From: JABRWC01 sp039961675
Lineage (GTDB): Bacteria; Planctomycetota; Phycisphaerae; UBA1845; Fen-1342
NCBI GenBank assembly: GCA_039961675.1
Contig: JABRWC010000007.1
Span: 31,257 to 95,256 of the forward strand
Direction of reading: 5' to 3'
Length of the DNA: 64,000 nucleotides
In this document: one piece after another, positions 26,268-35,438 of the stretch
How the letters are laid out: every line of letters begins with the position of its first letter
Numbering within the stretch: position 1 is the stretch's first letter
Made by a program: the position numbers and the translations under genes
Notes under the pieces: generated by a model
Database searches by the model: none
Told to the model about the DNA's origin: nothing
The model's input: the letters and a program-made list of their open reading frames with translations, nothing else

Positions 26268-27199
26268 GCGGCGCTCCGCGTGAGGGTGAGAACGGCGGCC
26301 AGCGACGCCAGCACCGTCGCTCCGGCGAGCATCAGCGGGACGCGGTTAAGCCGCAGCCGCGCCATCGAGGACTCGACGACGCCGACGATCCCGGCGAGCG
26401 CGGCGAGCTCCACGAGCCGCATGGGCGCATCGACCCACGCCGGCCAGCCGGTGTGCGGCAGCGCGGCGTGCACCAGGATCGAGCCGAGCAGCAGGAACTT
26501 GAGCGCCGCGCCGTACAGGATGAACGCGAAGTCCGGGCCGCTGTGATCGAGCACCATCACCTCGTGGATCATGGTCAGTTCGAGGTGCGTCGCCGGGTCG
26601 TCCACCGGTACGCGGCACGTTTCGGTGAGCAGCACGATCAGCAGCGCGCCGACGACCAGCAGCATCGCCGGACCGATGGTGCTCCACGGCCCGGCGAGCT
26701 GCGGCCCGAGCATCTCGCTGAGCTGAAGACTTCTGGTCGCGATCGCCATCACGATGAACGACAGGAACAACGCCGGCTCCGACATCGTGCCAAACGTCGC
26801 CTCGCGCGACGCGCCCATGCCCTCGAAACTGCTGCCCGTGTCGAGCGCCGCCAGCACCGCGAACATCCGCCCCAGCGCCAGCAGGTACGCGACCAGGATC
26901 ACGTCGCCGGCGAATCCCAGCAGCGCGCCCGGCGTGAGAATGGGAATCAGCGTCGCCGCCGTCAGCAACGCCGCCAGGTTCACGATCGGCCCGGCCCGGA
27001 ACACCCAGGTCGTCGTGCGGCTGTACACGACTCCCTTTCGCAGCAGCTTGTACAGGTCGTAGTACGGCTGAAGCCACGGCGGACCGACGCGCCCGGCGAA
27101 CCAGGCCTTGGTCTTGGCGATGATGCTCAGTAGCAGCGGCGGAAGCGCCAGCACGACGACCGCCTCTGGCACGGCGGCGAGTGCGCGCAGCACGCTCAT
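26264..27199 (-). CDS. HyfC/NuoH-like membrane subunit
   Basis: 311-aa membrane subunit with about eight helices, linking the soluble arm to the membrane arm. NuoH/HyfC signatures: QPYYDLYKLLRKG near the N-terminus, ALGRMFAVLAALDTGSSFEGMGASRE in the loop region, and ETCRVPVDDPATHLELTMIHE, an acidic loop that lines the quinone or coupling site in relatives. ATG 27199 overlaps the preceding stop (ATGA). Confidence 0.9.
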   Translation of the reverse strand: MSVLRALAAVPEAVVVLALPPLLLSIIAKTKAWFAGRVGPPWLQPYYDLYKLLRKGVVYSRTTTWVFRAGPIVNLAALLTAATLIPILTPGALLGFAGDVILVAYLLALGRMFAVLAALDTGSSFEGMGASREATFGTMSEPALFLSFIVMAIATRSLQLSEMLGPQLAGPWSTIGPAMLLVVGALLIVLLTETCRVPVDDPATHLELTMIHEVMVLDHSGPDFAFILYGAALKFLLLGSILVHAALPHTGWPAWVDAPMRLVELAALAGIVGVVESSMARLRLNRVPLMLAGATVLASLAAVLTLTRSAA

Positions 27200-29358
27200 G
27201 GCGTCACTCCGTTCGGCGCGCCGGTCGCCGGCGCTTCGACGGCCGGCGGGCCGGGCGATTCGAGGGACTCGACGGCGAACACGGCGAGCAGCGTCAGCAC
27301 GAGGAACGCGAGATACACGTGTACGCTCCCGCGCCGCAAGGCGCGCAGCACTCCACCCGCGATCACGCGCAGCGGGCCGATGCGCTCGCCCGCGTTCCCG
27401 CGCGGCGCTTCGAGCGCCGGCCGGCCGGCCCACGACACCGTCCGCACCATGCGGAAACATCGATCAATGCCCCGAAACAGCGGCGCAAAGACATCGTGCT
27501 CCGCCAAGTCGGGCGTGTGCGTTTCCAGCTCGGCGTGCGCGGGAAACGAGCCCGCGGGCGCCACGGTTCGTCGTCCCGGCCACAACAACTGCCGGAAGCT
27601 GAGGATCAGCGGCCATGCGAACGATGACGCGGTGTATTGCATGCGTGCGCTCGGCAGCGCGAAGCCGCAGCCCCACGTCGCGACGGACGGCCCCACGCCG
27701 CCCACGGACCGCAGCGCGGCGCGGCGGAGCAACGCGACCACAAGCATCGCCCCCATAAGCGCCGCCGCCAACGCCGACAGCCGGCCCGCGGGCGCGAGGA
27801 TCGGCCGCATCGAACTTGCGCACTCCGCGGCGGACAGGCCAGCCACTGCGCCGATGCCGCCCGCTGTCAGCGGGACAAATGCCCCCGGCACAATGCCGAT
27901 CGCCACGCACAACAGCGCCGGAACGGTCATGCCCGCACGCATGAGCGCCGGCGTGCGCTCAGCGCGGAGCCCCGCCTCGCGCAGCTCGCCGAGAAACACC
28001 ACGCCGAACACCTTCGCGAAGCAGGCCAGCGCCAGCCCGCCCATCAGCGCCAGCGACAGCGCCCCCAGTGCGGCGACGCCGGCGGTTGTCGTTCCGGCGT
28101 GCAGCGCGCCGCCGAACAGCGCCCCGTACGTGAGCCACTCGCTCACGAAGCCGTTCAACGGCGGCAGCCCGCAGATCGAGACCGCCGCAAGCAGGAACAG
28201 GGCCGCGTTGATCGGCGTGCGTTTCGCCAGCCCGCCGAGCCGCTCGATATCCCCTGTGCCGGTTCCGTGGATCACCGCGCCGGCCGAGAGGAACAGCAGT
28301 CCCTTGAACAGCGCATGGTTCAACACGTGCAGCAGCGCTCCGCCGTAACCCAGCGCGGTGAGCGCAGGCTGGTCCAGGCTCTGCCCCAGCATTCCCATGC
28401 CGACGCCCAGGCCGATGATTCCGATGTTCTCAACGCTGTGGTACGCGAGCAGCCGCTTGATCTCATGTTGCGCGAGGGCGTACAGGACGCCCAGCACGCC
28501 GCTGGCCATGCCGAAGGCGAGCATCAGCACGGCACAGCCCGGAGGCAGCGCCGGCAGCCAGCTCAGCAGGCGCAGCAGGCCGTAGATGCCGATCTTGATG
28601 ACCGCGCCGGAAAGCAGCGCCGAAACGGGGGCCGGGGCCGCGGGGTGCGCGACAGGCAGCCAGACGTGCATGGGCATGAAGCCGGCCTTGGTGCCGAAAC
28701 CGATCAGACCGAGCACGAAGAGCGTCACGCACGTTGCGGGGCCGCTGTTGTGCGCGGCGGCGGCGAAGTCGCGAAAGTCGATGGTGCCGGCCGCGGCGGA
28801 CAGCGTTGCGAACAGCGGCACGACGAACAGCGCCGTCGCCAAGTGGTTCGCGACGAGGTACGTCCACGCCGCCCGGCGGACGTCCGGACGGCCGTGATGG
28901 AACAGCACCAGGAAGTACGCCGAGAGCATCACCGCTTCCCAACCGACGAGGAACAGCGCCGCGTCCGCCGCAGTGACGATGAGAATCAAAGCGCCCAGAA
29001 GCACGCACAACAGCGCTCCCAGTGCCGCGACGGGGCCGTGGCCGATCTCGGCTTGCAGGTAGGACCAGGCGTACGGCGCGACCGCCAGGCCGAGGATTCC
29101 GAACGCGCCCAGGAACCACGCCGACAGACTGTCCAGCGCCAGCCGCGCCGTCCCCAGCGGCAGCGGCCAGTCCAGTGTGATCGGCGCGACGAGCGTGCCT
29201 TCGGTCAGCCGCAGCGTCGCAGCGCCGATGCACAGCACCGACGCAACGCCGACCGCCAGAAGCGCAGCCGCCAGGCCGGCGCGCGGCGCGCGGCCCAGCA
29301 CTGCGGCGAGCGCCGCGCCGCACCCCAGCACCGCCAGGCTGGCGAGAATCGCGCTCAC
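27196..29358 (-). CDS. HyfB/NuoL-like antiporter subunit, second copy
   Basis: 720-aa protein with about 14 conserved helices and an extended C-terminal region. Signatures: FLVGWEAVMLSAYFLVLFHH (pump Glu), IGFGTKAGFMPMHVWLPVAHPAAPAPVSALLSG, IKRLLAYHSVENIGIIGLG and LLHVLNHALFKGLLFLSAG. It is a clear paralogue of the next upstream gene; both share the C-terminal ARMQYT(A/G)SS segment. GTG 29358 overlaps the stop of that gene. It probably moves H+ or Na+. Confidence 0.9.
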   Translation of the reverse strand: MSAILASLAVLGCGAALAAVLGRAPRAGLAAALLAVGVASVLCIGAATLRLTEGTLVAPITLDWPLPLGTARLALDSLSAWFLGAFGILGLAVAPYAWSYLQAEIGHGPVAALGALLCVLLGALILIVTAADAALFLVGWEAVMLSAYFLVLFHHGRPDVRRAAWTYLVANHLATALFVVPLFATLSAAAGTIDFRDFAAAAHNSGPATCVTLFVLGLIGFGTKAGFMPMHVWLPVAHPAAPAPVSALLSGAVIKIGIYGLLRLLSWLPALPPGCAVLMLAFGMASGVLGVLYALAQHEIKRLLAYHSVENIGIIGLGVGMGMLGQSLDQPALTALGYGGALLHVLNHALFKGLLFLSAGAVIHGTGTGDIERLGGLAKRTPINAALFLLAAVSICGLPPLNGFVSEWLTYGALFGGALHAGTTTAGVAALGALSLALMGGLALACFAKVFGVVFLGELREAGLRAERTPALMRAGMTVPALLCVAIGIVPGAFVPLTAGGIGAVAGLSAAECASSMRPILAPAGRLSALAAALMGAMLVVALLRRAALRSVGGVGPSVATWGCGFALPSARMQYTASSFAWPLILSFRQLLWPGRRTVAPAGSFPAHAELETHTPDLAEHDVFAPLFRGIDRCFRMVRTVSWAGRPALEAPRGNAGERIGPLRVIAGGVLRALRRGSVHVYLAFLVLTLLAVFAVESLESPGPPAVEAPATGAPNGVTP

Positions 29359-31454
29359 GGCGGTGCAGCGCCTCCAGTCTGCGCCGACAGCGCCGTTTCG
29401 TCCGGGTGGATGGCCGCCGCCGGCGCGCTCGCGCCGGTCGTGTCATTCGAGAACGGCGACCACCACGCTTCGGCCGCAAAAACGAGCAGCAGCGTCGCGA
29501 CGATGTACACCAGGTAGAGCTGAATCCGGCCGTGCTGAAGCGGCCACAGCCGCTCGCACGCCCGCGCGATCAGCCGGAACAGGGTGCGGTAGCCCACCTC
29601 GATCGTCGGGTCCACCGCATCGGTCTTGAGTGCGCTCTTTGCGGCGAAGCAGCCGTGCGGCGGGTCCACCTCGCGTCGGACGCGCAGCAGCGGTCGGGCG
29701 GCGAGCGCCAGCTTCCACACCAGTGAAGACCCCGTGTACTGCATCCGCGGCGTCGGCGCCGCGTAGCCGCAGGCCCACGTGACCGGCGCCGCGGCCGCAG
29801 GCTCGACCCGCGCGAGTCGGCGGCGCAAGGCGACCAGTGCCGCGATGACCGCCAGCGCGAGCACGAACACGGCGCTGACCCAGGCGAGCGGCGCGATGAC
29901 GGCATCCGAGAGCGTACGGTCATCAACGGTTTCTCCAAGCAGCGGGGCCAGCGGCGCGCGGAGCAGGCCGACGACCAGCGGCGCAGCGATCGCCACGACA
30001 ACGCAGCCCGCGGCCGGCACGAACATGCCCGCAAGCATCGGCGCTGGCGTCGGGTGCGCGTGCACACGCTCATCGCGCGGCTCGCCCAGGAACAGCACCG
30101 CGAAGAGCTTCACGAACGCCGCCAGCGCCAGCCCGCCGATCAGTGCCAGCGCAAGCACGCCGAGCAGTGCGAGCGCGGCGACCGGCATGGCGCCCAGGGC
30201 GGCGCTGCGGATCAGGCCGCTGTAGATGAGGAACTCACCGGCGAAGCCGTTCAGCGGCGGCAGCGCGCAGATCGCTGCGCAGCCGAAGGCGAACAGGCCG
30301 GCGTTGATCGGATCGCGCCGGGCAAGCCCGCCGAGCCGCTCCATGTCCTCGACGCCGGTCCCGTGGAGCACGGCCCCGGCCGACAGGAACAGCAGGCCTT
30401 TGAACAGCGAATGGTTCAGCACGTGCAGCAGCGCCCCCCCGAAGCCCAGCGTGGCCACCACCGGCTGATGCAGGGCGCGCCCGAGCATGCCCAGCCCGAT
30501 CCCCAACAGGATCACGCCGACGTTCTCGATGCTCGAATAGGCGAGCATGCGCTTGTACTGGCGCTGTGGAAGCGCGTACAGGATGCCCATCACGCCCGTG
30601 ACTGCCGCCAGGACGACGACCAAGTATGCGGACGACTCGGCCGGTGCCGGCAACCAGCACAGCAAGCGGAGGAGGCCGTAGACGCCCATCTTGATCACGA
30701 CGCCGGACAGCAGCGCGGAGACCGGGCTGGGTGCGACAGGGTGCGCTTCCGGAAGCCAGACGTGCATGGGCATGATGCCGGCCTTGGTGCCGAAGCCGAG
30801 CAGCCCGAGCAGAAACAGTGCCGCGCCGACAAGCGGACCCGCTGCGGCATGCGCAGTCGGAAACCCGGCGAAGGCGGTCGTCCCAGCCCGCGCCGCCAGC
30901 GCGCCGAACAGCGGCAGCACGCCCAACGCGGTCCCCACGTGCGTCGCCACCAGGTACACCCAGGCACCCCGCCGCGCCTGCGGCTCGCGGTGCCGGAGTC
31001 CGACGAGCAGGAATGCCGAAAGGCTCATCGCCTCCCAGCCCACGAGGAACGGGATGACGTCCGCCGCACAGACCGTCAACACCAGTGCGGCGAGCAGTGC
31101 GTTTTGCAGCGCCCCGGCGGCCCAGACCGGCTCGCGTCCCGCCGCGTCGCGATAGTAGGCCCACGCGTACGGGGCCGCCGCGAGGCTCCCCATGCCGATC
31201 AGAAGCAGGAACCACGCCGACAGACCGTCGAGGGCGAGTGCAATCGAGCCCAGCGGGAAGCGCCAGGCGGTCTGCACCACGCTGGCCGAAGCCCCGGATA
31301 GCAGGGCTTGCAGCGCCAGGCCGCAGCACAGCAGTCCGGCGACGCCGCCTGCGGCCATGGAAACGCTCAGCGCGGCCCGCGGCCGGCGCGCGAGCGCGAC
31401 CGAGCCGACGGCTCCCCCAGCCAGGATCAGGAGCACGACGAGCACGCCAATCAC
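29355..31454 (-). CDS. HyfB/NuoL-like antiporter subunit, first copy
   Basis: 699-aa membrane protein of the Mrp/NuoL family. It carries FLVGWEAMSLSAFLLVGLRH (pump Glu), GFGTKAGIMPMHVWLPEAHPVAPSPVSALLSG, YKRMLAYSSIENVGVILLG and LLHVLNHSLFKGLLFLSAG. A C-terminal helix near residues 655-675 follows a soluble segment. GTG 31454 overlaps the stop of the HTH-EIIA gene (GTGA). Two such subunits in tandem is one more than in classical hydrogenase-4, which has a single HyfB next to HyfD and HyfF. Confidence 0.9.
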   Translation of the reverse strand: MIGVLVVLLILAGGAVGSVALARRPRAALSVSMAAGGVAGLLCCGLALQALLSGASASVVQTAWRFPLGSIALALDGLSAWFLLLIGMGSLAAAPYAWAYYRDAAGREPVWAAGALQNALLAALVLTVCAADVIPFLVGWEAMSLSAFLLVGLRHREPQARRGAWVYLVATHVGTALGVLPLFGALAARAGTTAFAGFPTAHAAAGPLVGAALFLLGLLGFGTKAGIMPMHVWLPEAHPVAPSPVSALLSGVVIKMGVYGLLRLLCWLPAPAESSAYLVVVLAAVTGVMGILYALPQRQYKRMLAYSSIENVGVILLGIGLGMLGRALHQPVVATLGFGGALLHVLNHSLFKGLLFLSAGAVLHGTGVEDMERLGGLARRDPINAGLFAFGCAAICALPPLNGFAGEFLIYSGLIRSAALGAMPVAALALLGVLALALIGGLALAAFVKLFAVLFLGEPRDERVHAHPTPAPMLAGMFVPAAGCVVVAIAAPLVVGLLRAPLAPLLGETVDDRTLSDAVIAPLAWVSAVFVLALAVIAALVALRRRLARVEPAAAAPVTWACGYAAPTPRMQYTGSSLVWKLALAARPLLRVRREVDPPHGCFAAKSALKTDAVDPTIEVGYRTLFRLIARACERLWPLQHGRIQLYLVYIVATLLLVFAAEAWWSPFSNDTTGASAPAAAIHPDETALSAQTGGAAPP

Positions 31455-32152
31455 TGCGCGGGACCTCGGGCCTTGTCGGCTTCGACGACGCGGCGCTCGA
31501 TTTCGGCGGACTTGCGCAAGATGGCCTCAACTTCGGCGCGGCGATCGAGCAGGGCGCGAAATTCAGCGTCCTGCAAGGCGAACATGAGGTGGCTGAGCAG
31601 CGTCAGGTGCACGTGCACCGTGGTGCTGATGATGACGAACAAGATTCCGACCGGTTTGCCGTCCGGCGAACGGTAGTCGATCGGTTGGCGCAGGAACGCG
31701 ATCGTCACGTACGGCTCGGCCAGGCCGAGCACGATCGGGCCGCGCGGGTGCGGGATCGCGACGCCGTTGCCGATGCCGGTGGAGCACAGCGCCTCGCGCG
31801 CTACGAGCACGCTGTGCAGCTCTTCGCGGTCGATCGAGTCCGGGAGCGTCAGCCGGGCGCAGACCTCTTTGAGCGCGGAGGCCTTGTCGGTGCAGGGTAC
31901 GTCGTCCAGCACGCCGCCGCGCGCCAGCGCGTCGGTGAGCAGCAGTTCGCCGCCGGTGCTTTCGCGCTCGCGAAAGAACTCCGGCGCGACCTTGATGTTG
32001 CGCGCCGCGGCCCACTCGAGCAGCTCGACGCGGTTGAGGCGGTAGCGGTCCTTCACGCGGTAGCTGGGCAGCGTTCCGTTGCGAATCCAGGCGTAGATCT
32101 TCTCCTCGGGGACGCTCAGCATGCGGGCCGCGTCCTTGGCCGTCAGGTCCAT
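31451..32152 (-). CDS. HTH (MerR/excisionase type) - PTS EIIA domain protein
   Basis: 233-aa cytosolic protein. Residues 1-50 are an excisionase-like winged helix (LTAKDAARMLSVPEEKIYAWIRNG, then RLNRVELLEWA). Residues about 75-220 form a fructose/Ntr-type EIIA domain with the phosphoacceptor region GNGVAIPHPRGP, His135. ATG 32152 has AGGAA upstream. It is the first gene of the hydrogenase-like operon and overlaps the next gene by 4 nt. Likely a regulator or sensor that takes phosphate from HPr-like proteins; no other PTS gene is in the window. Confidence 0.85.
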   Translation of the reverse strand: MDLTAKDAARMLSVPEEKIYAWIRNGTLPSYRVKDRYRLNRVELLEWAAARNIKVAPEFFRERESTGGELLLTDALARGGVLDDVPCTDKASALKEVCARLTLPDSIDREELHSVLVAREALCSTGIGNGVAIPHPRGPIVLGLAEPYVTIAFLRQPIDYRSPDGKPVGILFVIISTTVHVHLTLLSHLMFALQDAEFRALLDRRAEVEAILRKSAEIERRVVEADKARGPAQ

Positions 32153-32238
32153 TTCAGGGTTCCTCGTCCACTCCTTGAATGCACGCCTTCGATCTCGCAA
32201 GCTCCGTGCACAGGGAGCAATCGTCCGGTCGTCGTGCC

Positions 32239-32892
32239 TCAGCGCTCGACCGGGCGCTTCTCTTCCAGGTCGGTCTCGAAGAACGGCATCGCGACGAAGT
32301 ACGCCGTATCCAGCCCCAGCTTGCGGACCGCGTCGTCCTCGTCACCCGCGTCGGCGACCTCGCCCGACGGACGCGAGCAAGTAACCAGCCGACCTTCCTG
32401 CTCCTTCGGCCAGGCGCGCGCGTCGTGCTCGGGGCTGTCCACGAGAATCACTTTCTCATGCAGCGTCACGCGCGGCTCGATGACGGGGACTTCCGGCGTT
32501 GTGCGAAGCTGAAGCTCGTCGATGCGGATGTACAGCACGTGCGACGCGTGCAGCGTCCGGCCGATCCGCTGGATGCTCCAGGACGCGAAGTCCGCGTGCT
32601 GGCTTCGCAACGTGGTCACTTCGTCCAGGGGCAACAACGCCGCCTTCGATTTCTTTTCGCGAAACGTCTCGGCCAGGCGTTCGTAGAGCGCGCGGTTGAA
32701 GACCGGATGCTCTGCATCGGGTCGCGCCGGCTCAATCAGCACGGCGACGCGGGCGTCGCCGGGGAACGCGTACTCCGACTTCTGAATGTGGCGCGGGCTG
32801 AAGTAATAGGCCAGCGGCGTGGCCGCGCCGCAGCCGGCCGCCGCCGCGGCAAGCATCGGACACACGAGCAGGATGGCGATCAGCGCGCGCAC
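32239..32892 (-). CDS. Putative lipoprotein of unknown function
   Basis: 217-aa protein with a lipoprotein leader (ALIAILLVCPMLAAAAAGCG). The mature part holds ARVAVLIEPARPDAEHPVF, LRSQHADFASWSIQRIGRTL and ASHVLYIRIDELQLR, a layout of small alpha/beta character. GTG 32892 starts 1 nt after the stop of the upstream lipoprotein; GTG 32910 is an alternative. The two adjacent lipoproteins share a general plan (value near a conserved GRxL/QRFGA..VL.(I/V) segment) and may be distant relatives. Function unknown. Confidence 0.65.
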   Translation of the reverse strand: MRALIAILLVCPMLAAAAAGCGAATPLAYYFSPRHIQKSEYAFPGDARVAVLIEPARPDAEHPVFNRALYERLAETFREKKSKAALLPLDEVTTLRSQHADFASWSIQRIGRTLHASHVLYIRIDELQLRTTPEVPVIEPRVTLHEKVILVDSPEHDARAWPKEQEGRLVTCSRPSGEVADAGDEDDAVRKLGLDTAYFVAMPFFETDLEEKRPVER

Positions 32893-32893
32893 G

Positions 32894-33568
32894 TCACTGG
32901 AGCTTGACACGGTGCTCGTAGAACTTCTGGGCCACGTCGTTGGCGAACGCTTCCATCATCGCCTTGCGAATCTGGCGATCGTCCGTCCCCCACGCGCCGT
33001 GCGAGTCGGGCGGATACGCGCACTCGACCGTCGTACGGTACGCCGCCTCCGCCGACGGCGCCGCGGCGTCGTACACCTTGACGTTGGCTGAAATCCGGCC
33101 GCGGTACAGGTGCGTGCTCTCGGGCTCGCGCGTGGTGTACAGCGTCAGCTCGACCATCAGCACGCGCTCGGCCCCGAAGCGCTGGCCGATCTGGGCCGGC
33201 GGCATGCGGTCCCAATCCGGCTCGCGGCGCTGAAAGTCCACCACGTCGCGATTCGGCGTGATCGCGATGCCGCGGACGTTCGCCTTCAGCGGAATCGCGA
33301 GATGCTCGGAGACTTCCAGTTGCACGAAAGGATATTCGAACTGCACGTCGCGGTCTGTCCAGACCACGATGCAGACTCGCTTGCCTTCCAGGTATGGATA
33401 CTCCGCCGCGACCGGCTTCGTCGGCTCCGGCCCCCACATCAGGAAGGGCGCCGCAACCATCTTGCAGCCCAGCGCCGCCGGCGCCAGGAGCGCCAGCCCC
33501 GCGATGAGCGCCCTCCGGCCGCGCCACGCCCGCCCCACGGCGCGCTCGCAACATTCGTTCCCATTCAT
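32894..33568 (-). CDS. Putative lipoprotein of unknown function
   Basis: 224-aa protein. A basic start (MNGNECCERAVGRAWRGRR) precedes a hydrophobic stretch ending in APAALGCK, a good lipobox. The mature part reads KRVCIVVWTDRDVQFEYPFVQ, then DFQRREPDWDRMPPAQIGQRFGAERVLMVEL, and ends DVAQKFYEHRVKLQ. It probably sits in the periplasm, attached to a membrane. It forms a two-gene unit with the lipoprotein gene immediately downstream. I do not recognise a named family. Confidence 0.68.
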   Translation of the reverse strand: MNGNECCERAVGRAWRGRRALIAGLALLAPAALGCKMVAAPFLMWGPEPTKPVAAEYPYLEGKRVCIVVWTDRDVQFEYPFVQLEVSEHLAIPLKANVRGIAITPNRDVVDFQRREPDWDRMPPAQIGQRFGAERVLMVELTLYTTREPESTHLYRGRISANVKVYDAAAPSAEAAYRTTVECAYPPDSHGAWGTDDRQIRKAMMEAFANDVAQKFYEHRVKLQ

Positions 33569-33649
33569 GGCGCGTGGACGATACCCAGACGGCGTGCGTT
33601 TGTATACCCTCGTGCAGTGCCGGCGTGCGGCGGAAGGCGAGCGAACCGA

Positions 33650-34417
33650 ATGAGCGCCGCGGTGCAAGACCAACCCGGGCGGTTCCGCATCTCGTGCCTG
33701 CGATGCGAGCGCGTCATCGTGGCCCGAGCCGAGTGGATCGGCATCGAAGCCCAGTGCCCGTACTGCCAGAGCCTGCTGCGAATCCCGAAGCCGCACGGCG
33801 CTGCGGTGGTTCGCGCCGGCGCGCCGAGCCTGGGTCCGCGGCGGCTGTTCAATTTTCCCTGCCCGCGCTGCGGCTGCCTGCTCGAAGCGCACACGGGCAT
33901 GTGCGGCTATCCCGGCCGCTGTCCGACCTGCGCGGCGCGTTTCATCACCCCGCACCTGCGGCGACGCAGCCCCCTGCCCGAGAAAGCGCAGTTGCTGGAA
34001 CCGGAGGCCGAACCGCCCGCGCCGGTGCACGCGTTCGCTTCCGACGGCGTTCACGCGCCGCGCATCGTCGCGCGGGCCAATGGCGCCGCGGCGATCCAGT
34101 GTTCGCAGTGCAAGGCGCTCAGTCCGATCGACGCGGACACGTGCGTCTCGTGCCACGCGCCGTTCACGATCGAAGCCGCCTCGACGCTGAACTCGCTGCG
34201 CAGCGAGTCGCGGGCGACGCTGTCGCTGGGACTCGGCATCGTCGGAGCAATTCTGTTTCCGCTGTGCATCCCCGGCGCCATAGCGCTCTGGCTTGGTGGA
34301 AAAAACCTTGCCACGGGCGAGACACGAATCCGACCCTGGCACAGCGCGATCGGCGCGGCGCTCGGCCTGGTCTCGCTGCTTGCAGCGGCGGCGTTCTGGT
34401 ATGCGGTTCTCAAGTAA
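33650..34417 (+). CDS. Membrane protein with three zinc ribbons
   Basis: 255-aa protein. Three cysteine sets suggest zinc ribbons: C16-x2-C19 with C36-x2-C39; C71-x2-C74 with C91-x2-C94; C151-x2-C154 with C165-x2-C168. Two hydrophobic helices follow, at about 192-215 and 235-253, with the segment PGAIALWLGGKNLATGE between them, as in small DUF4190-like membrane proteins. It is divergent from the lipoprotein pair. Role unknown; soluble ribbons facing the cytosol and bound to nucleic acid or protein is only a guess. Confidence 0.68.
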   Translation: MSAAVQDQPGRFRISCLRCERVIVARAEWIGIEAQCPYCQSLLRIPKPHGAAVVRAGAPSLGPRRLFNFPCPRCGCLLEAHTGMCGYPGRCPTCAARFITPHLRRRSPLPEKAQLLEPEAEPPAPVHAFASDGVHAPRIVARANGAAAIQCSQCKALSPIDADTCVSCHAPFTIEAASTLNSLRSESRATLSLGLGIVGAILFPLCIPGAIALWLGGKNLATGETRIRPWHSAIGAALGLVSLLAAAAFWYAVLK

Positions 34418-34487
34418 GCTCTGGCGCGCAGGTTTCGACCCGGTCATTCTGCGCGGAACACGGCCGAAGCAGCGCCGCGGGAGCCGT

Positions 34488-35438
34488 CTATGGGTCGCTC
34501 AGCACAATTGCGCCGCTTGGCGCCGGAGCCCAATCCCCGCCTTCCCAAACGAACGCGAGAAACGAATCCACCGCGCCGAGGTAATCCGCCGCCGAGTCGA
34601 AAGGCGCGCGAACGTGTCCCAACCGCGGGAACACGACCAATCGCCGCGGAGCGCTCGCCAATTCGTAGAGCCGCCGGGCGACCTCGGCCCTCGCGAGAAA
34701 GTCGAACTGGCCGACCAGCACCAGGACCGGCGCGTGCACTTGCGACATGAGCGCTTCGGTTTGCAGGGCCGGATCGATGAGACTCACGAACGCTTCGGTG
34801 TTGTCCAGCAGCGCGGGCCGCAGACGGCGGACCTGTTCGGCGAGCGAGATCGGCGAATCGAGGATCAGGGCGTTCAGCGCTTCCGGCCGCCGCGAAGCGA
34901 CATTCACCGATGGGATCGATCCGAGCGAGATGCCCAGGAGCGTGACGCGCTCGACGCCCGCGTGATCGAGGGTCCAATCCAGGACGGTCTCCAGGTCCGT
35001 TGGCAGGGTAGCGAGCGATGGCGTGCCGGAGCTGCCGCCGAATCCGCGGTAGTCGTACATGACGACGTTCCATCCAGCACGGTTCAGCAGGTACACCGGG
35101 TAGAGATAGCACGCGATCTCGCCAACTGCGCCGGCCGAATAGACGATCGTCCCTCGGTTTGCCTCCGCCGGAATGGACCACACCCGTAGACTCTGCCCGT
35201 CGGGAGTAGGAACGAAATACTCTTCGAACGGAATGCCGGCCTGGCCGGGGTTCTCGACGACCGTCAGACCATCCAGGCCGAACATCTTGCGCAACTCGTC
35301 GCACGAGGTGTTCGGGTCAAGTGCGACCTCGTCCAGGACCGCCGCGAACACGTCCCCGGGCGGTACGGGAATCGGTTCGATAGGTGCGCAACCGATTGAA
35401 AAACAGACACTTACGGCGATGACCAACCAACGAGGCAT
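34488..35438 (-). CDS. Lipoprotein alpha/beta hydrolase
   Basis: 316-aa protein with a lipobox leader (VCFSIGC, Cys17) and an alpha/beta-hydrolase domain. The nucleophile elbow is GISLGS (Ser171), the acid is probably Asp246 in LVGQFDFL, and the base His275 in FPRLGHVR. The oxyanion region includes YDYRGFGGSSG. Likely an esterase or peptidase on the periplasmic side of a membrane; the substrate is unknown. ATG 35438 starts right at the leader; an upstream in-frame start at 35537 would add 33 residues before it. Confidence 0.8.
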   Translation of the reverse strand: MPRWLVIAVSVCFSIGCAPIEPIPVPPGDVFAAVLDEVALDPNTSCDELRKMFGLDGLTVVENPGQAGIPFEEYFVPTPDGQSLRVWSIPAEANRGTIVYSAGAVGEIACYLYPVYLLNRAGWNVVMYDYRGFGGSSGTPSLATLPTDLETVLDWTLDHAGVERVTLLGISLGSIPSVNVASRRPEALNALILDSPISLAEQVRRLRPALLDNTEAFVSLIDPALQTEALMSQVHAPVLVLVGQFDFLARAEVARRLYELASAPRRLVVFPRLGHVRAPFDSAADYLGAVDSFLAFVWEGGDWAPAPSGAIVLSDP

